A stretch of 64,000 nt of DNA from Amycolatopsis sp. MtRt-6 (GTDB taxonomy: Bacteria > Actinomycetota > Actinomycetes > Mycobacteriales > Pseudonocardiaceae): assembly GCF_017308975.1 (NCBI RefSeq), contig NZ_JADWPD010000038.1, positions 48,505-112,504 of the forward strand, in the 5' to 3' direction. A program made the position numbers and the translations under genes. The first letter of the stretch is position 1, and each line of letters opens with the position of its first letter. The notes beneath the pieces are model-generated. The model was given only the letters and a program-made list of their open reading frames with translations. It did no database searches and was not told the DNA's origin. This document shows positions 44,032-52,800 of the stretch, piece after piece.

Positions 44032-44198
44032 GACTTCTCCGAGTGGACCGGACCGGCCTGGCTGCGATCGGCCCGGACCGGTGGCAAGAGACGTCGAATC
44101 TCGGACATCGTGACCTCGGAGAGCGGGGGCGCTGACCGCGCGAGGCGAGCGATGAACTGTTCCCGAGTCTCGCCGGGCTGGATTCTCAAGATCATCAT
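44028..44198 (-). CDS. small protein coupled to the element-type gene
   Basis: 56 residues: MMILRIQPGETREQFIARLA, RSAPPLSEVTMSEIRRLLPP and a short tail ending HSEKS. The pattern EQFIARLA..APPLS....RRLLPP is the usual upstream partner of the 84-residue protein that follows, with which it shares a GTGA overlap. Function unknown; possibly a regulator of the element. No strong ribosome site is seen before the double ATG. Confidence 0.55.
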   Translation of the reverse strand: MMILRIQPGETREQFIARLARSAPPLSEVTMSEIRRLLPPVRADRSQAGPVHSEKS

Positions 44199-44246
44199 CA
44201 AGTCTTGAACAGGCAGCCTGGCCCGTGCCCGTCGAACACGGCAAGA

Positions 44247-44552
44247 TCACTCAGAAGTGATCTCACCCTCGAATGCCGCCGGGGGCATCGCCGCAGCCGC
44301 CACAGGCCGACCTAACTCGAAGACCGTGACCGGAGATCGCATCCCTCCCGACCGGGCAATCGATGCCATCGCACATCTGTCCTTTGTGGCTACCATGACG
44401 ATGACGACCGAGGTCGCTGCCACACTGCCAAATTCCGCCCCTCGACGCACCACCTTGTAACGAATAGACAGTCTTTCGTGGACGATCGTCGGATACCGGT
44501 TCAGGATCAAGTCCGGTGGCGATTCACCGTGATCACGGCAGCACTCCGCCAT
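44247..44552 (-). CDS. doubtful hypothetical protein
   Basis: 101 residues, MAECCRDHGESPPDLILNRY..., with a mildly hydrophobic middle (SVAATSVVIVMVA). Third-position GC is lower than in the neighbours and there is no good ribosome site or recognisable motif. It lies between the coupled element genes and the divergent integrase. It may be non-coding; the 414-base gap would then be an empty control region. Confidence 0.25.
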   Translation of the reverse strand: MAECCRDHGESPPDLILNRYPTIVHERLSIRYKVVRRGAEFGSVAATSVVIVMVATKDRCAMASIARSGGMRSPVTVFELGRPVAAAAMPPAAFEGEITSE

Positions 44553-44612
44553 CGCGCCCCCCTGTGACGCAGCAGTGGTCACGGGTCTTCGTTACGAATG
44601 AGGTGCATGGAC

Positions 44613-45950
44613 ATGACATCAGGTGATGGATTGTTCAAACGATGCGGATGTCACGACCCCCTGACGGGCCGCAGGTTGGGAAACCAGTGCCCGCTACTGG
44701 ACGTACGCGGTCATGGGAGCTGGTACTTCCGGCTGGAGATACCGCCAGGCAAGAACGGCAGGCGACGGCAGTTGCGCCGCGGCGGGTTCGCCTCACGGAA
44801 AGCCGCAGGCGCGGCACGGGACTTCCTGAGCAAACCCGCCACCCTGGACGGCACTTCGAGCTCGGCGACCACGGTGGCGCAGTGGTTGCGGTTGTGGCTG
44901 GAAAGCCGGGAGAACCTGGCGCCGTCCACGATGCGCAGCTACGCCATGCACGTCCGACGCCACCTGATCCCACACCTGGGACGTGAGCCGGTCGCCGAGC
45001 TGACCCCGGTCCGGGTGCAGGCGATGTTCACCTCGCTGACCCGCACGCACGCGGCCGCTGGCCGGCCGTTGTCGGCGGCGACGCTGCAGCGCATCCGTGC
45101 CACCCTGCGCGCCGCGCTCACCGCCGCGGTCCGTCGCGGCCTGCTGGCTTCGAACCCCGCCCGCTTCGTGGAACTACCGTCCGGGTCGAAGCCGCATCCG
45201 GTGGTGTGGACCCCGACCCGGATCGCGCTGTGGCAGGCGAGCGGGATCCGGCCGGCGGTCGCGGTGTGGACCGCCGCCCAGACCGCCGAGTTCCTCGCCT
45301 GGCTCCGCCGCCGCGAGCATCCCCTGTACGTGTTGTTCCACCTCGTCGCGCTGCTCGGGCTGCGCCGAGGCGAAGTGGCCGGGGTGCAGTGGTCCGACCT
45401 CGACCTCCAGGCGAGAACAGTGACCGTGGCCCGTCAAGTCCGCCAGATCGGCAAGCACCTTGAACTGGCCGCACCGAAAAGCGCCTCGAGCAACCGGGTG
45501 ATCGCCCTGGACCACACGACCGCCGCCCTGCTGCAGGGCCTGCGGATCGAGTGGCTGGCCACCCACCCCGGCACCAGTGAACCGGTCGGGTTCCTCTTCC
45601 CCGACCACGGCGATGCTCCGTTGCGGCCGGACTTCCTGACCGTCATCTTCCGCCAGCTCAACAGTGCATCAGGGCTTCCGCCGGTACGGCTGCACGACCT
45701 CCGCCACGGCGCCGCCAGCCTCTCCCTGGCCGCGGGCAACGACCTGCGCACCGTCCAAGCCTTGCTCGGGCATTCGAGCATCACGCTGACCGCCGACACC
45801 TACGCCACTGTGCTGCCCGACCTCGCCCACCACGCCGCCGAAGCCACCGCCCGCCTCCTCCACGACGCCACCGGACCCCGGCCCGCGCCGCGGCGTCCAA
45901 TCCAGCGCGCCCGGCCCGGACGCTCCACACGAATCCGGCAACTCCGATAA
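44613..45950 (+). CDS. tyrosine recombinase (site-specific integrase)
   Basis: 445 residues. An N-terminal Cys-containing region (FKRCGCHDPLTGRRLGNQCP) typical of actinobacterial integrases, an Arm-binding and SAM-like core-binding domain (TVAQWLRLWLESRENLAPST) and the catalytic domain with Arg in LLGLRRGEV, HDLRHG, LGHSS and the nucleophile in LTADTY. All catalytic residues are present, so it should be active. ATG 44613 is preferred, since GAGGTG lies upstream; ATGs at 44598 and 44607 are alternatives. An 11-bp palindrome (TTCGTTACGAA) ends at 44598. Confidence 0.92.
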   Translation: MTSGDGLFKRCGCHDPLTGRRLGNQCPLLDVRGHGSWYFRLEIPPGKNGRRRQLRRGGFASRKAAGAARDFLSKPATLDGTSSSATTVAQWLRLWLESRENLAPSTMRSYAMHVRRHLIPHLGREPVAELTPVRVQAMFTSLTRTHAAAGRPLSAATLQRIRATLRAALTAAVRRGLLASNPARFVELPSGSKPHPVVWTPTRIALWQASGIRPAVAVWTAAQTAEFLAWLRRREHPLYVLFHLVALLGLRRGEVAGVQWSDLDLQARTVTVARQVRQIGKHLELAAPKSASSNRVIALDHTTAALLQGLRIEWLATHPGTSEPVGFLFPDHGDAPLRPDFLTVIFRQLNSASGLPPVRLHDLRHGAASLSLAAGNDLRTVQALLGHSSITLTADTYATVLPDLAHHAAEATARLLHDATGPRPAPRRPIQRARPGRSTRIRQLR

Positions 45951-46304
45951 CGCGGCAGGACGACATCCCGCTCTCCAGGCGAGCACCCGGTCGGCCTCTC
46001 CGCACTGTCAGCACCGTTGCACTGCGTGTTACTACAACGGCGCCGGGCCCTCCGGCTCAGTCTGCCAGCAAGCTCAGCTCGGACAGCTGCTCCGGACTGC
46101 CGGTCAACCCGGTCGTCGAGGCTGTGACCAGCACGATTGCGAATCTTGATTGAACAGCGGAGCGAACGACGCGCACGCTGATCCAGTGACTCCGAGGCGG
46201 TAACCCTCGGCATGTTCGACACGACTTTCACCCAGTCAGGGGTAAGTGATCACTATCACTCTCTGTCAACGTTGAGTTACCAGGGAGAGAAGGGGGCGAC
46301 GCTG
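45951..46304. other. intergenic region before tcmP
   Basis: 354 bases with no supported gene. An inverted repeat GTGAT-CACT-ATCAC lies at 46246-46259, in promoter position for tcmP. Confidence 0.4.
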
Positions 46305-47549
46305 GTGACGGCGAACGACGTGTTCTTCCAGCGCAAACAGGCTGCCGCTGTGCTGAAGCACGGTGTGCTGATGCGGTATCCGCCGGTATTCGCCACGATG
46401 ACCGGGTCTACCAGCGACGGAGGGCGCGTCGTCTATCTTGACGGCTACGCGGGTCCTGGACGGTACGAACCCGAAGGTGATGAGGCGGTCGGGGCACCCG
46501 GATCTCCGCTGTTGGCGGTGCGCAGTGCAACGACGATCGCGAAGTGGTCTCGGGACCTCCACTGCATTTTCGTCGAGCGGAAACCTCAATACGCGGAGAA
46601 CCTTCGTCAAGTTCTCGCTGACGAAGCTGGCGCAGATCTCAACTATGACGTACTTGATGGAGATGTCCAGGATCGACTCGATGAGGCACTTGAGATCGCC
46701 GGTCAGTCTCCCCTGCTCGCTTTTCTTGATCCTTTCGGAACCGCACTCCCCTACGAGATGATGACCAGGCAGTTGATGGGTCGCGACAGCGCCCTCAAGA
46801 CGGAAGTACTTCTGAATCTAAATCTTGAGATGGTGTGGCGCATCGGCGGACTTATCACGGGCCAGGAGAAAGACTCCGAGCAGACTACGTCCGGGAACTC
46901 GGCGACCCTCGAACGCATCGATGCGTTTCTTGGCGGGGACTGGTGGAGGGATACGTTCACGGCGGCCAGAGAATCCGGAGAGCCTGGGTCTGCCGCGCGG
47001 GCCGCTCAAACGGTAGCGACCGAGTTCCGTCGTCGAGTTCTGGCCGCAACGGGGTTCAAGTCCTTCTCCGTACCTATCCGAAGGCGGCCGCATCACCCGC
47101 CATTGTTCCTCCTGATCCTCTTTTTCAGGCACCAGGCGGCTCCTTACCAGTTCAACGAAGCCGCTTCGGGAGCGAACGCTGAATGGCGCGAACACTTTCG
47201 CAAGATCGACCTCTCCGAAGATCTAGCACGGCGGCGGCGCGAAGAGCCACCCGACCTCTTCGGCGAAGACCTCATCATCTCCATAACCGAGCAAGAGGCA
47301 CGCGACATCGAGGCCGAACTCGAGAACGGCTGGGTGACGACGATCGCCTCGAACATCCGGAACATGCTGGACCAGACATCGTCGCTACGGATCGAAGAGT
47401 CGTTCGCTGACATCTACGGCGCAACGCTCGGGCTCGCTCGCGAGAAACACCTTCGACGCGCCTGGGACCAGTTGCATGACACCGGGTTCGTTCATCGACG
47501 GGACACGACGCAAAAGATCCGGCGGCAGACGATCAGGCGCAGGGACTAG
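46305..47549 (+). CDS. tcmP: three-Cys-motif partner protein TcmP
   Basis: 414 residues. The N terminus ANDVFFQRKQAAAVLKHGVL and GRVVYLDGYAGPGRYEPEGD, followed by FVERKPQYAENLRQVL and LAFLDPFGTALPYEMM, match the TcmP family, which is named for its recurring neighbour, a three-Cys protein of the Gp37/Gp68 (DUF5131) type. The middle resembles a Rossmann methyltransferase-like fold; the C terminus is a winged-helix-like region. GTG 46305 follows AAGGGGG; an ATG at 46212 in frame is an alternative. GC content is clearly lower than in the flanks. It converges with the DUF5131 gene at a 3-base gap. Confidence 0.85.
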   Translation: MTANDVFFQRKQAAAVLKHGVLMRYPPVFATMTGSTSDGGRVVYLDGYAGPGRYEPEGDEAVGAPGSPLLAVRSATTIAKWSRDLHCIFVERKPQYAENLRQVLADEAGADLNYDVLDGDVQDRLDEALEIAGQSPLLAFLDPFGTALPYEMMTRQLMGRDSALKTEVLLNLNLEMVWRIGGLITGQEKDSEQTTSGNSATLERIDAFLGGDWWRDTFTAARESGEPGSAARAAQTVATEFRRRVLAATGFKSFSVPIRRRPHHPPLFLLILFFRHQAAPYQFNEAASGANAEWREHFRKIDLSEDLARRRREEPPDLFGEDLIISITEQEARDIEAELENGWVTTIASNIRNMLDQTSSLRIEESFADIYGATLGLAREKHLRRAWDQLHDTGFVHRRDTTQKIRRQTIRRRD

Positions 47550-47552
47550 GGA

Positions 47553-48299
47553 TTAGGCGGAAGCCTGGATCGGCATCTCATCCCAGAGACGCCCATCCAG
47601 CTCACGGCCGCCGGCCTTTGGCGTCCGACCGCCCCACTGCTTGTGGAAGAACGGGACGCCCGAGAGCTGGCAGCTGTCTCGGATGTCGCGGACCCAGTCG
47701 CGGTCCAGCTCGCGTGCGTTCGGCCCCGACTCGCCACCGGTGATGACCCAGCCGATGCCGTCGAGGTTCAGGTTCGGAAGTGGTCCGAGCAACGGCTCAC
47801 AGGAAAGGAAGCGGACCGACGCGGGAACGCTGCGAAGATCATCGATACGGGATAGCTGCGTGTCGTCTTCGACACTGACTCCCATCCACAGGTTCGGTGG
47901 CCAGTCAAGCCGATCCGCGAGCTTACGCAGTCGCGCTGAACGCTTCGTCAGTACCTGGTAGGTGTGTTGCGGTGTATCGGCGATCACCTCGAAGACCCGT
48001 TGCACGAACGTCAGCGGCACACGAGCATGAAAGAGATCGCTCATCGAGTTGACGAAGACGACACGCGGGTTCCTCCAGCGGTAGGGCTGCCGCAACGTGC
48101 TCTCGTGCAGCGCCACGCCGAAGCCAGGGCCGGACGTGCGAGGGTCACCGTCGATCTGGTACTTGTCGGCCCCCATCGCCTTGAGCCGCTTAGCCAATGC
48201 AAGTGCGTAGCAGTTGTCGCAGCCAGCCGAAACCCGGTCACACCCGGTGGTCGGGTTCCACGTTGCTTCCGTCCACTCGATCGACGACCGGTCACCCAT
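47553..48299 (-). CDS. DUF5131 / phage Gp37-Gp68 family three-Cys protein
   Basis: 248 residues. Begins with IEWTEATWNPTTGCDRVSAG followed by CDNCYALALAKRLK: a C-x6-C-x2-C arrangement similar to radical-SAM or Fe-S sites. Further motifs are RVVFVNSMSDLFHARVPLTF, YQVLTKRSARLRKL, LWMGVSVED and WVITGGESGP, all standard for this phage-encountered family whose reaction is unknown. It pairs with TcmP in the convergent position and has a winged-helix regulator gene divergent from it. Confidence 0.88.
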   Translation of the reverse strand: MGDRSSIEWTEATWNPTTGCDRVSAGCDNCYALALAKRLKAMGADKYQIDGDPRTSGPGFGVALHESTLRQPYRWRNPRVVFVNSMSDLFHARVPLTFVQRVFEVIADTPQHTYQVLTKRSARLRKLADRLDWPPNLWMGVSVEDDTQLSRIDDLRSVPASVRFLSCEPLLGPLPNLNLDGIGWVITGGESGPNARELDRDWVRDIRDSCQLSGVPFFHKQWGGRTPKAGGRELDGRLWDEMPIQASA

Positions 48300-48332
48300 T
48301 CTGATCCCTACCCTAGTCGGTTGACTCCTACA

Positions 48333-48352
48333 TTACGGGATACTCGTAACGA
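48333..48352. promoter_or_regulatory. inverted repeats in the DUF5131/wHTH divergent promoter
   Basis: TTACG-N7-CGTAA (48333-48349) and an overlapping TCGTAACGA palindrome (48344-48352) occupy the 73-base gap between the divergent genes. The second resembles the TTCGTTACGAA palindrome at the integrase start (44588-44598). Confidence 0.4.
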
Positions 48353-48372
48353 ATACCGCGTATGCTGACAGC

Positions 48373-48735
48373 ATGTCGGAAGATCGCTTGACGAAGCTGC
48401 GCGCACTGTCGCAAGCAGCCTTCGGACAGCGGTATCGCCTTGAGCTGATGCTCGCTGTCGCGGAGTCACCCGACGGCATCGTCTGCCTCACTGACCTCGC
48501 CCGTTCGCTCGATATCTCGATCAGCAACCTCCAGCAACCGCTCAAATCGCTGGTGACGACCGGCTTGCTGTCCCCGTTGCCGGTGAACGAATCACGACGG
48601 AAGTTCTACATCCGGAATCCCAGCTCAGCGTGGTCATGGGCCGCGGAACTAGCCGGAGAAGCATGTTCTTCGGACGAGAAGGCCGGGCAATTGAAAGCCG
48701 AGACGCCGCAGTCCGGACCAATCCAGCCAACCTGA
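48373..48735 (+). CDS. winged-helix (ArsR/MarR-like) regulator
   Basis: 120 residues. AFGQRYRLELMLAVAESPDG, ICLTDLARSLDISISNLQQP and LKSLVTTGLLSPL form a winged helix-turn-helix; the rest (NESRRKFYIRNPSSAWSWAA) is the wing. No metal-binding cysteines are seen. It is divergent from DUF5131 with operator-like repeats between, so it probably controls the cassette. The C terminus is short and polar. Confidence 0.82.
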   Translation: MSEDRLTKLRALSQAAFGQRYRLELMLAVAESPDGIVCLTDLARSLDISISNLQQPLKSLVTTGLLSPLPVNESRRKFYIRNPSSAWSWAAELAGEACSSDEKAGQLKAETPQSGPIQPT

Positions 48736-49035
48736 CGAAGACGGCGTCCAGCCCACATCCGCGCTGACACGCCATCACAGGGACCGGGCGCAGTCATCAC
48801 GGCGACCGGTTGGAGGCCAGGATGTCGGACTCCCTGTCGTTGGCCATGTCACAGCCGACAAGGTGAGCGAGCGAGGACAGAGCACAGGGCATACATCTCG
48901 ACCGGTAGGTGAGCCTGATCAACCTCAAGCCGTCGCCCGCAAGAAGTCGAGATAGCGGATATCGCGGCGGGCGATATGCACCTCTCGCCCTAAACTGTCG
49001 CCGGTCAAGGTACCCGTGGGTGGAGGGGTGAGGGC
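48736..49035. other. intergenic region
   Basis: 300 bases with no supported gene; it separates the regulator from the acidic 650-residue protein. A ribosome site GGAGGGGTGAGGGC closes it. Confidence 0.4.
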
Positions 49036-50988
49036 GTGCCGTACGCCGTGTGGCTGGAAATGACCGCGCCGGAACCGATCACCGACGCGGCCGCGGCAGC
49101 ACAACTGCCGGGGCTGATCGTCGACCTGCTGAAAGCCGGCTGGGACGTCCCTGCCGTTTCTTGGCTCGACGACGAAGATGACGAGCCTGCCGCTGCCAAC
49201 GAAGACACCGAAGATGACACCGACGGCCCCGGCCTGCTCGATATGCGTGTGCTGAGCTATCGCGACGGGGCCATGATCGGCCTCGCCGTCGACACCGACA
49301 TACTCGAAGTCGCCACAACGATCGGTGCGAGCCTGGGCCGGCACCTCGCCGACGCAGCGCCTGCGCTGCTGGGCTGGACCACCGAATCCCTACGCGCCGT
49401 CAAACTGACCGCCCCGGACGCCGATGGCGACTGGTTGCCGTCGCTGCGCGAGGACGGCCCACGGTTCCCGGTCGCGGAACACCTGCGCCACGACCTGCTC
49501 GAGATGGCCGCCCAGTTCCTGATCGCCGGAGCCGTACGCGACCTGCACGACCCGACCGGTGAAAGCCGCCACACCCCCGAAGCCGTCGACGCCGCCGACC
49601 TCGTCGCCGGTGCCGTTGCACAACACCCGTGGGGCCGCGAAGTCGGGGGTGAGCTCGGCACGCTGCTGATCGCCGCCGGCCGCTACGAGGCTGCTTCCGG
49701 CGCCCGGCGGCCGCTGACAGGCCACGGCGGCGGCGACGCTGCCTTGGCACAGCAGTTGCTGGAGGCAGTGCGCGCGGAGATCGACCGGCCGGCCATCGAC
49801 TACGACGACGACCGGATGCGCGGCCACGTCCTCGTCGAAGACTTCATGGAACGCCACGACCTGCAATGGAACCGCCGCACAGGCGACCTCGACGACGAGG
49901 CCGACGAACGACGCAGCCGCGAACAGCTGCGGGCACTGCTGTGGGCGGGACTACGCGTCCTGGCGACCCTGACCCATGACCTCACCGACGATGCCCCTTC
50001 GCCGTGGCTCTGGCTCGCTGACCTGGAATGCGACGACCTCAGCCCCGCCGTCGGCGTCTTGGCCGAACTCGACGACGAACGCCTCACCGAAGCCGCGGAA
50101 GACGATGACGAGGAACTCGCCGCCGCAGCCGAGGCGCACGTGCTGGTCCGCGCCGCGCTGCTGCATCCCGATCTGCTCGACGACGGGGTCTCCGACGAAG
50201 TCGGGTCGCTGTTGTCCAACACCGAGGTCACTTCCGGGCCGTTGCATCACGTCGCCCACGACGTCCTGATCATCTTGGGTGCCGATGCCATCGCAAAGGC
50301 AACCGGCAACACGAACCAGAGCAAGGCCGCGGAGCTTCTGGCGCCCCCGCTGCGAGCCATCGAAACCCTCCGCGTGGACGACGACGATCCTGACGGCGAC
50401 CCCTACAACGATCTCCACGCCGCGCTCGAACGACTCCTGCCCAGGTCGGGCAGCACCAGCCGACGTGTCCGGATGGCCCGGGATCTCCTGGCGCTGATCA
50501 CGGCCGCGGCCGCCAGTCCCGACACGCCGGCCCGGGTCGCCCGCGAACTGTTCCTCGACCCCGCCACCACAGCCTGCGTCCTGCTCTCCACCGACGACGA
50601 CAACCGCACCACGCGGCGCCTGCGCAGCTACATCCTCACCACCGCAGCCGCACTTGATCCCGCCATTGCCGGCAGCTTCGCCGCCGACCTGCCCGCCCTG
50701 CGCAGCACCGACCCCCGCGACGAACCCGCCCTCCGCAACGAAATCACTACCTGGTGGAACCGCACCCTCCAGGCCCTCCGGCAGCTACCCGAACTCCCCC
50801 ACCGGGAGCCACAGTGCCCCGACCCGGGAGCATCGCTGCTGAAGTCCGCCACCACGGACGAGAATGCACCATCCGGCACACTCGACGACCTGTCCACCGC
50901 GAGCGCCGCCATCGCCGTTGCTCAAGCGATCTCAGCAATCAGCCTCGCACTCGACGACCCCGACTTTCCCGCCCAGATCATCCGGTGA
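49036..50988 (+). CDS. large acidic protein of unknown function
   Basis: 650 residues, very rich in Asp, Glu and Ala, with helical repeats but no membrane segment or catalytic motif I recognise. It begins MPYAVWLEMTAPEPITDAAA and has two acidic low-complexity stretches (DDEDDEPAAANEDTEDDTDG; EDDDEELAAAAE). Regular helices suggest a HEAT/ARM-like scaffold, though that is a guess. GTG 49036 has a strong GGAGGGGTGAGG site. It converges with the EcsC-type gene and lies beside the TcmP cassette in the island. Confidence 0.6.
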   Translation: MPYAVWLEMTAPEPITDAAAAAQLPGLIVDLLKAGWDVPAVSWLDDEDDEPAAANEDTEDDTDGPGLLDMRVLSYRDGAMIGLAVDTDILEVATTIGASLGRHLADAAPALLGWTTESLRAVKLTAPDADGDWLPSLREDGPRFPVAEHLRHDLLEMAAQFLIAGAVRDLHDPTGESRHTPEAVDAADLVAGAVAQHPWGREVGGELGTLLIAAGRYEAASGARRPLTGHGGGDAALAQQLLEAVRAEIDRPAIDYDDDRMRGHVLVEDFMERHDLQWNRRTGDLDDEADERRSREQLRALLWAGLRVLATLTHDLTDDAPSPWLWLADLECDDLSPAVGVLAELDDERLTEAAEDDDEELAAAAEAHVLVRAALLHPDLLDDGVSDEVGSLLSNTEVTSGPLHHVAHDVLIILGADAIAKATGNTNQSKAAELLAPPLRAIETLRVDDDDPDGDPYNDLHAALERLLPRSGSTSRRVRMARDLLALITAAAASPDTPARVARELFLDPATTACVLLSTDDDNRTTRRLRSYILTTAAALDPAIAGSFAADLPALRSTDPRDEPALRNEITTWWNRTLQALRQLPELPHREPQCPDPGASLLKSATTDENAPSGTLDDLSTASAAIAVAQAISAISLALDDPDFPAQIIR

Positions 50989-51076
50989 TCCGCACCCGCC
51001 AACAGCGTGGCGCCGAGATAGTTACGACAGCGTCGCCGGTGACGAGCCCACATCACCGGCCCTCGGCAGGATCGGA

Positions 51077-52129
51077 TCAGTCATCCTGTCGAGTGTGCTG
51101 CTTGTCGGCGGTCGCTTCCTCGACGATCTCCGTGATGAGGACCGTGTCGTCGCCCAGATCAAGGTCAGCACCCTCAGTAGTCGCGGTGACATCAACGGTC
51201 TCAAGGTTGTGTTTCTCGCGTAGGAACCGCTCGCGGTAAAGGTTCTCGGCGTCCTCGGTGAGGTTGTGCAGCAGCCGCGCGTTGAGTCCGGCGCCGATCG
51301 CGATGCCGAGGACCGGCACGGCCTGTCCGAGCTTCTGCTTCGTCAGCCGCATCGCGAATCGCTCGTAGAACGCTTTGACGATCCGGGTGACGCCGTTCTT
51401 GTTCAGCTGCTCCCACGTCGCCTTGCGGGCGAGGTCGTTCACGAGCTTGTTCAACTGGACGTACGCGATGCCCTTGCTGGTCTGCTGAGCCATCCCGAAG
51501 CTGAGGACACCGAGCGCGAAGACCCGCTCCTGGGGCAACTCGGTGTCGTAGCCGTAGTACGCCGCGGTGTGGGCGATCGCCCTCGTCATCGCACCCAGCA
51601 CAAGCACGGCGTCGGCCGCCATCGCCGCGGCAACCGTGCCCGCACCGGGTGCCGCGCCGGCGCCCGCACCGAAGACACCACCAGCTGACGCGAGCAATTC
51701 GCCGCCGGAAACCGCCAGGCCGGCACCCGCGCCCTCGACCGCGCTGAAAGCCGTATAGCGCAGCCCCAGACGAGGCTTGGCCTTGTCGATGTCGACCAGG
51801 TCGAGCTTGTGGATGTCGCTCAGCTCGCTGACAGCATGCCCGCGCTTGACGTAGGCCGCGACGACTGCCTGGCGTCGCAGCGTCGCTTCGCTGGCCTTGT
51901 TCACCAACGTCAGCAGGCCGTCGATCGAGTTGTGGACGATCGCGGTCAGCGGTTCCGCACCCGGCACTTGCTCGAGCCGTCCCTTGGCGACTTGGCCACC
52001 CTTGACCAGGCGATCACGAACGCCCTGCGGCACCAGCCGGCGCTCGTTGACCGCCAACCGCCCGCTACGCCAGCGTTCGATGTCCTGCCACGCCGCACGC
52101 TCATATGGGCTCATCTGCTCGACACCCAC
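51077..52129 (-). CDS. EcsC-family protein
   Basis: About 350 residues. Begins near EQMSPYERAAWQDIERWRSG and continues LVPQGVRDRLVKGGQVAKGR, with a glycine/alanine-rich hydrophobic middle (GGELLASAGGVFGAGAGAAP GAGTVAAAM) and GQAVPVLGIAIGAGLNARLL. This pattern is that of EcsC-family proteins, membrane-associated and of uncertain role. A start at GTG 52129 places GAGGGGG five bases upstream; GTG 52135 and ATG 52114 are alternatives. Confidence 0.8.
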   Translation of the reverse strand: MGVEQMSPYERAAWQDIERWRSGRLAVNERRLVPQGVRDRLVKGGQVAKGRLEQVPGAEPLTAIVHNSIDGLLTLVNKASEATLRRQAVVAAYVKRGHAVSELSDIHKLDLVDIDKAKPRLGLRYTAFSAVEGAGAGLAVSGGELLASAGGVFGAGAGAAPGAGTVAAAMAADAVLVLGAMTRAIAHTAAYYGYDTELPQERVFALGVLSFGMAQQTSKGIAYVQLNKLVNDLARKATWEQLNKNGVTRIVKAFYERFAMRLTKQKLGQAVPVLGIAIGAGLNARLLHNLTEDAENLYRERFLREKHNLETVDVTATTEGADLDLGDDTVLITEIVEEATADKQHTRQDD

Positions 52130-52439
52130 GGCCACCCCCTCGATCCGAAGACCGCTCCGCCTGCTGCGGCGAACTCATGGGCATGGTAAGTGGTTCCGTT
52201 GCCGACAGCGCCGAGCAGCCAACGACAATTGTCACCGTGAAAGCTGACGCCCAGCCGACCGTGATCAGCGTCCCGTGCGGCAGATCCGGGTGATCTCTGC
52301 GCTGAGTGTGATGGCCAATGCGCGTCCGTGCAGGTGCAAAGCGGATTCGATGAGCCGGGTCTGCGCCCCGGCCGACGATCGCCCTCGACGCCACGCCGCG
52401 ACGCCCAGGATCACCGACGGCCAACCTGATCGGCGACGT

Positions 52440-52548
52440 CAGCACCGGCGTCCCGAAGACGCTGGTCGAGATCACCAAGCTTGGCCGGCCCCCTGAAGAA
52501 GCGCGCCGAGGACGTGTACGACTACTTCGACCAGCCGTCGTTTCTGGC
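52440..52548 (+). pseudogene. ISL3-family transposase C-terminal fragment
   Basis: LVEITKLGR, a frameshift, then LKKRAEDVYDYFDQPS, matching the conserved ISL3 end (LxKLGRTLKRRAxDVLAYFDRP). No inverted repeats or further domains are seen. Confidence 0.6.
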
Positions 52549-52584
52549 CGCGAGTAGCCGAGCGGGATAATCTTGTTCTGTGGC

Positions 52585-52800
52585 AGGGTGTTCGTCCCTC
52601 GTATGACGAGCTGGCCGCGTTGGTCGCGGCGCAGGCAGTGGAGTTCGCGCGTGCGCGGGCAGGAGATCGCCCGAGTGCGGACGGGCCGAACGTGACCGCG
52701 CTACGGTATACCTGTGGAGCTTCCAGCTCATCCCGGTCGCGCGGACCGCGCAGCTGCTGCTGGCAGATCTGATGGGGTTGCCGGTCTCCGCCAACCTCGA
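52585..52800 (+). pseudogene. IS66-type transposase fragments
   Basis: First VRPSYDELAALVAAQAVEFA (IS66 N-terminal coiled-coil start), then in another frame FQLIPVARTAQLLLADLMGL and PVSANLEGF (IS66 middle part). Most of the transposase is deleted. Confidence 0.55.

Larger units (their letters stand above)
43384..48800. mobile_element. integrated genomic island (right end not defined)
   Basis: A tRNA-Lys 3' fragment, a coupled pair of small element-type genes, an intact tyrosine recombinase, and then lower-GC cargo (TcmP, DUF5131, winged helix). The right boundary is not visible; it may extend to the IS fragments near 52440-52800. Confidence 0.5.
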
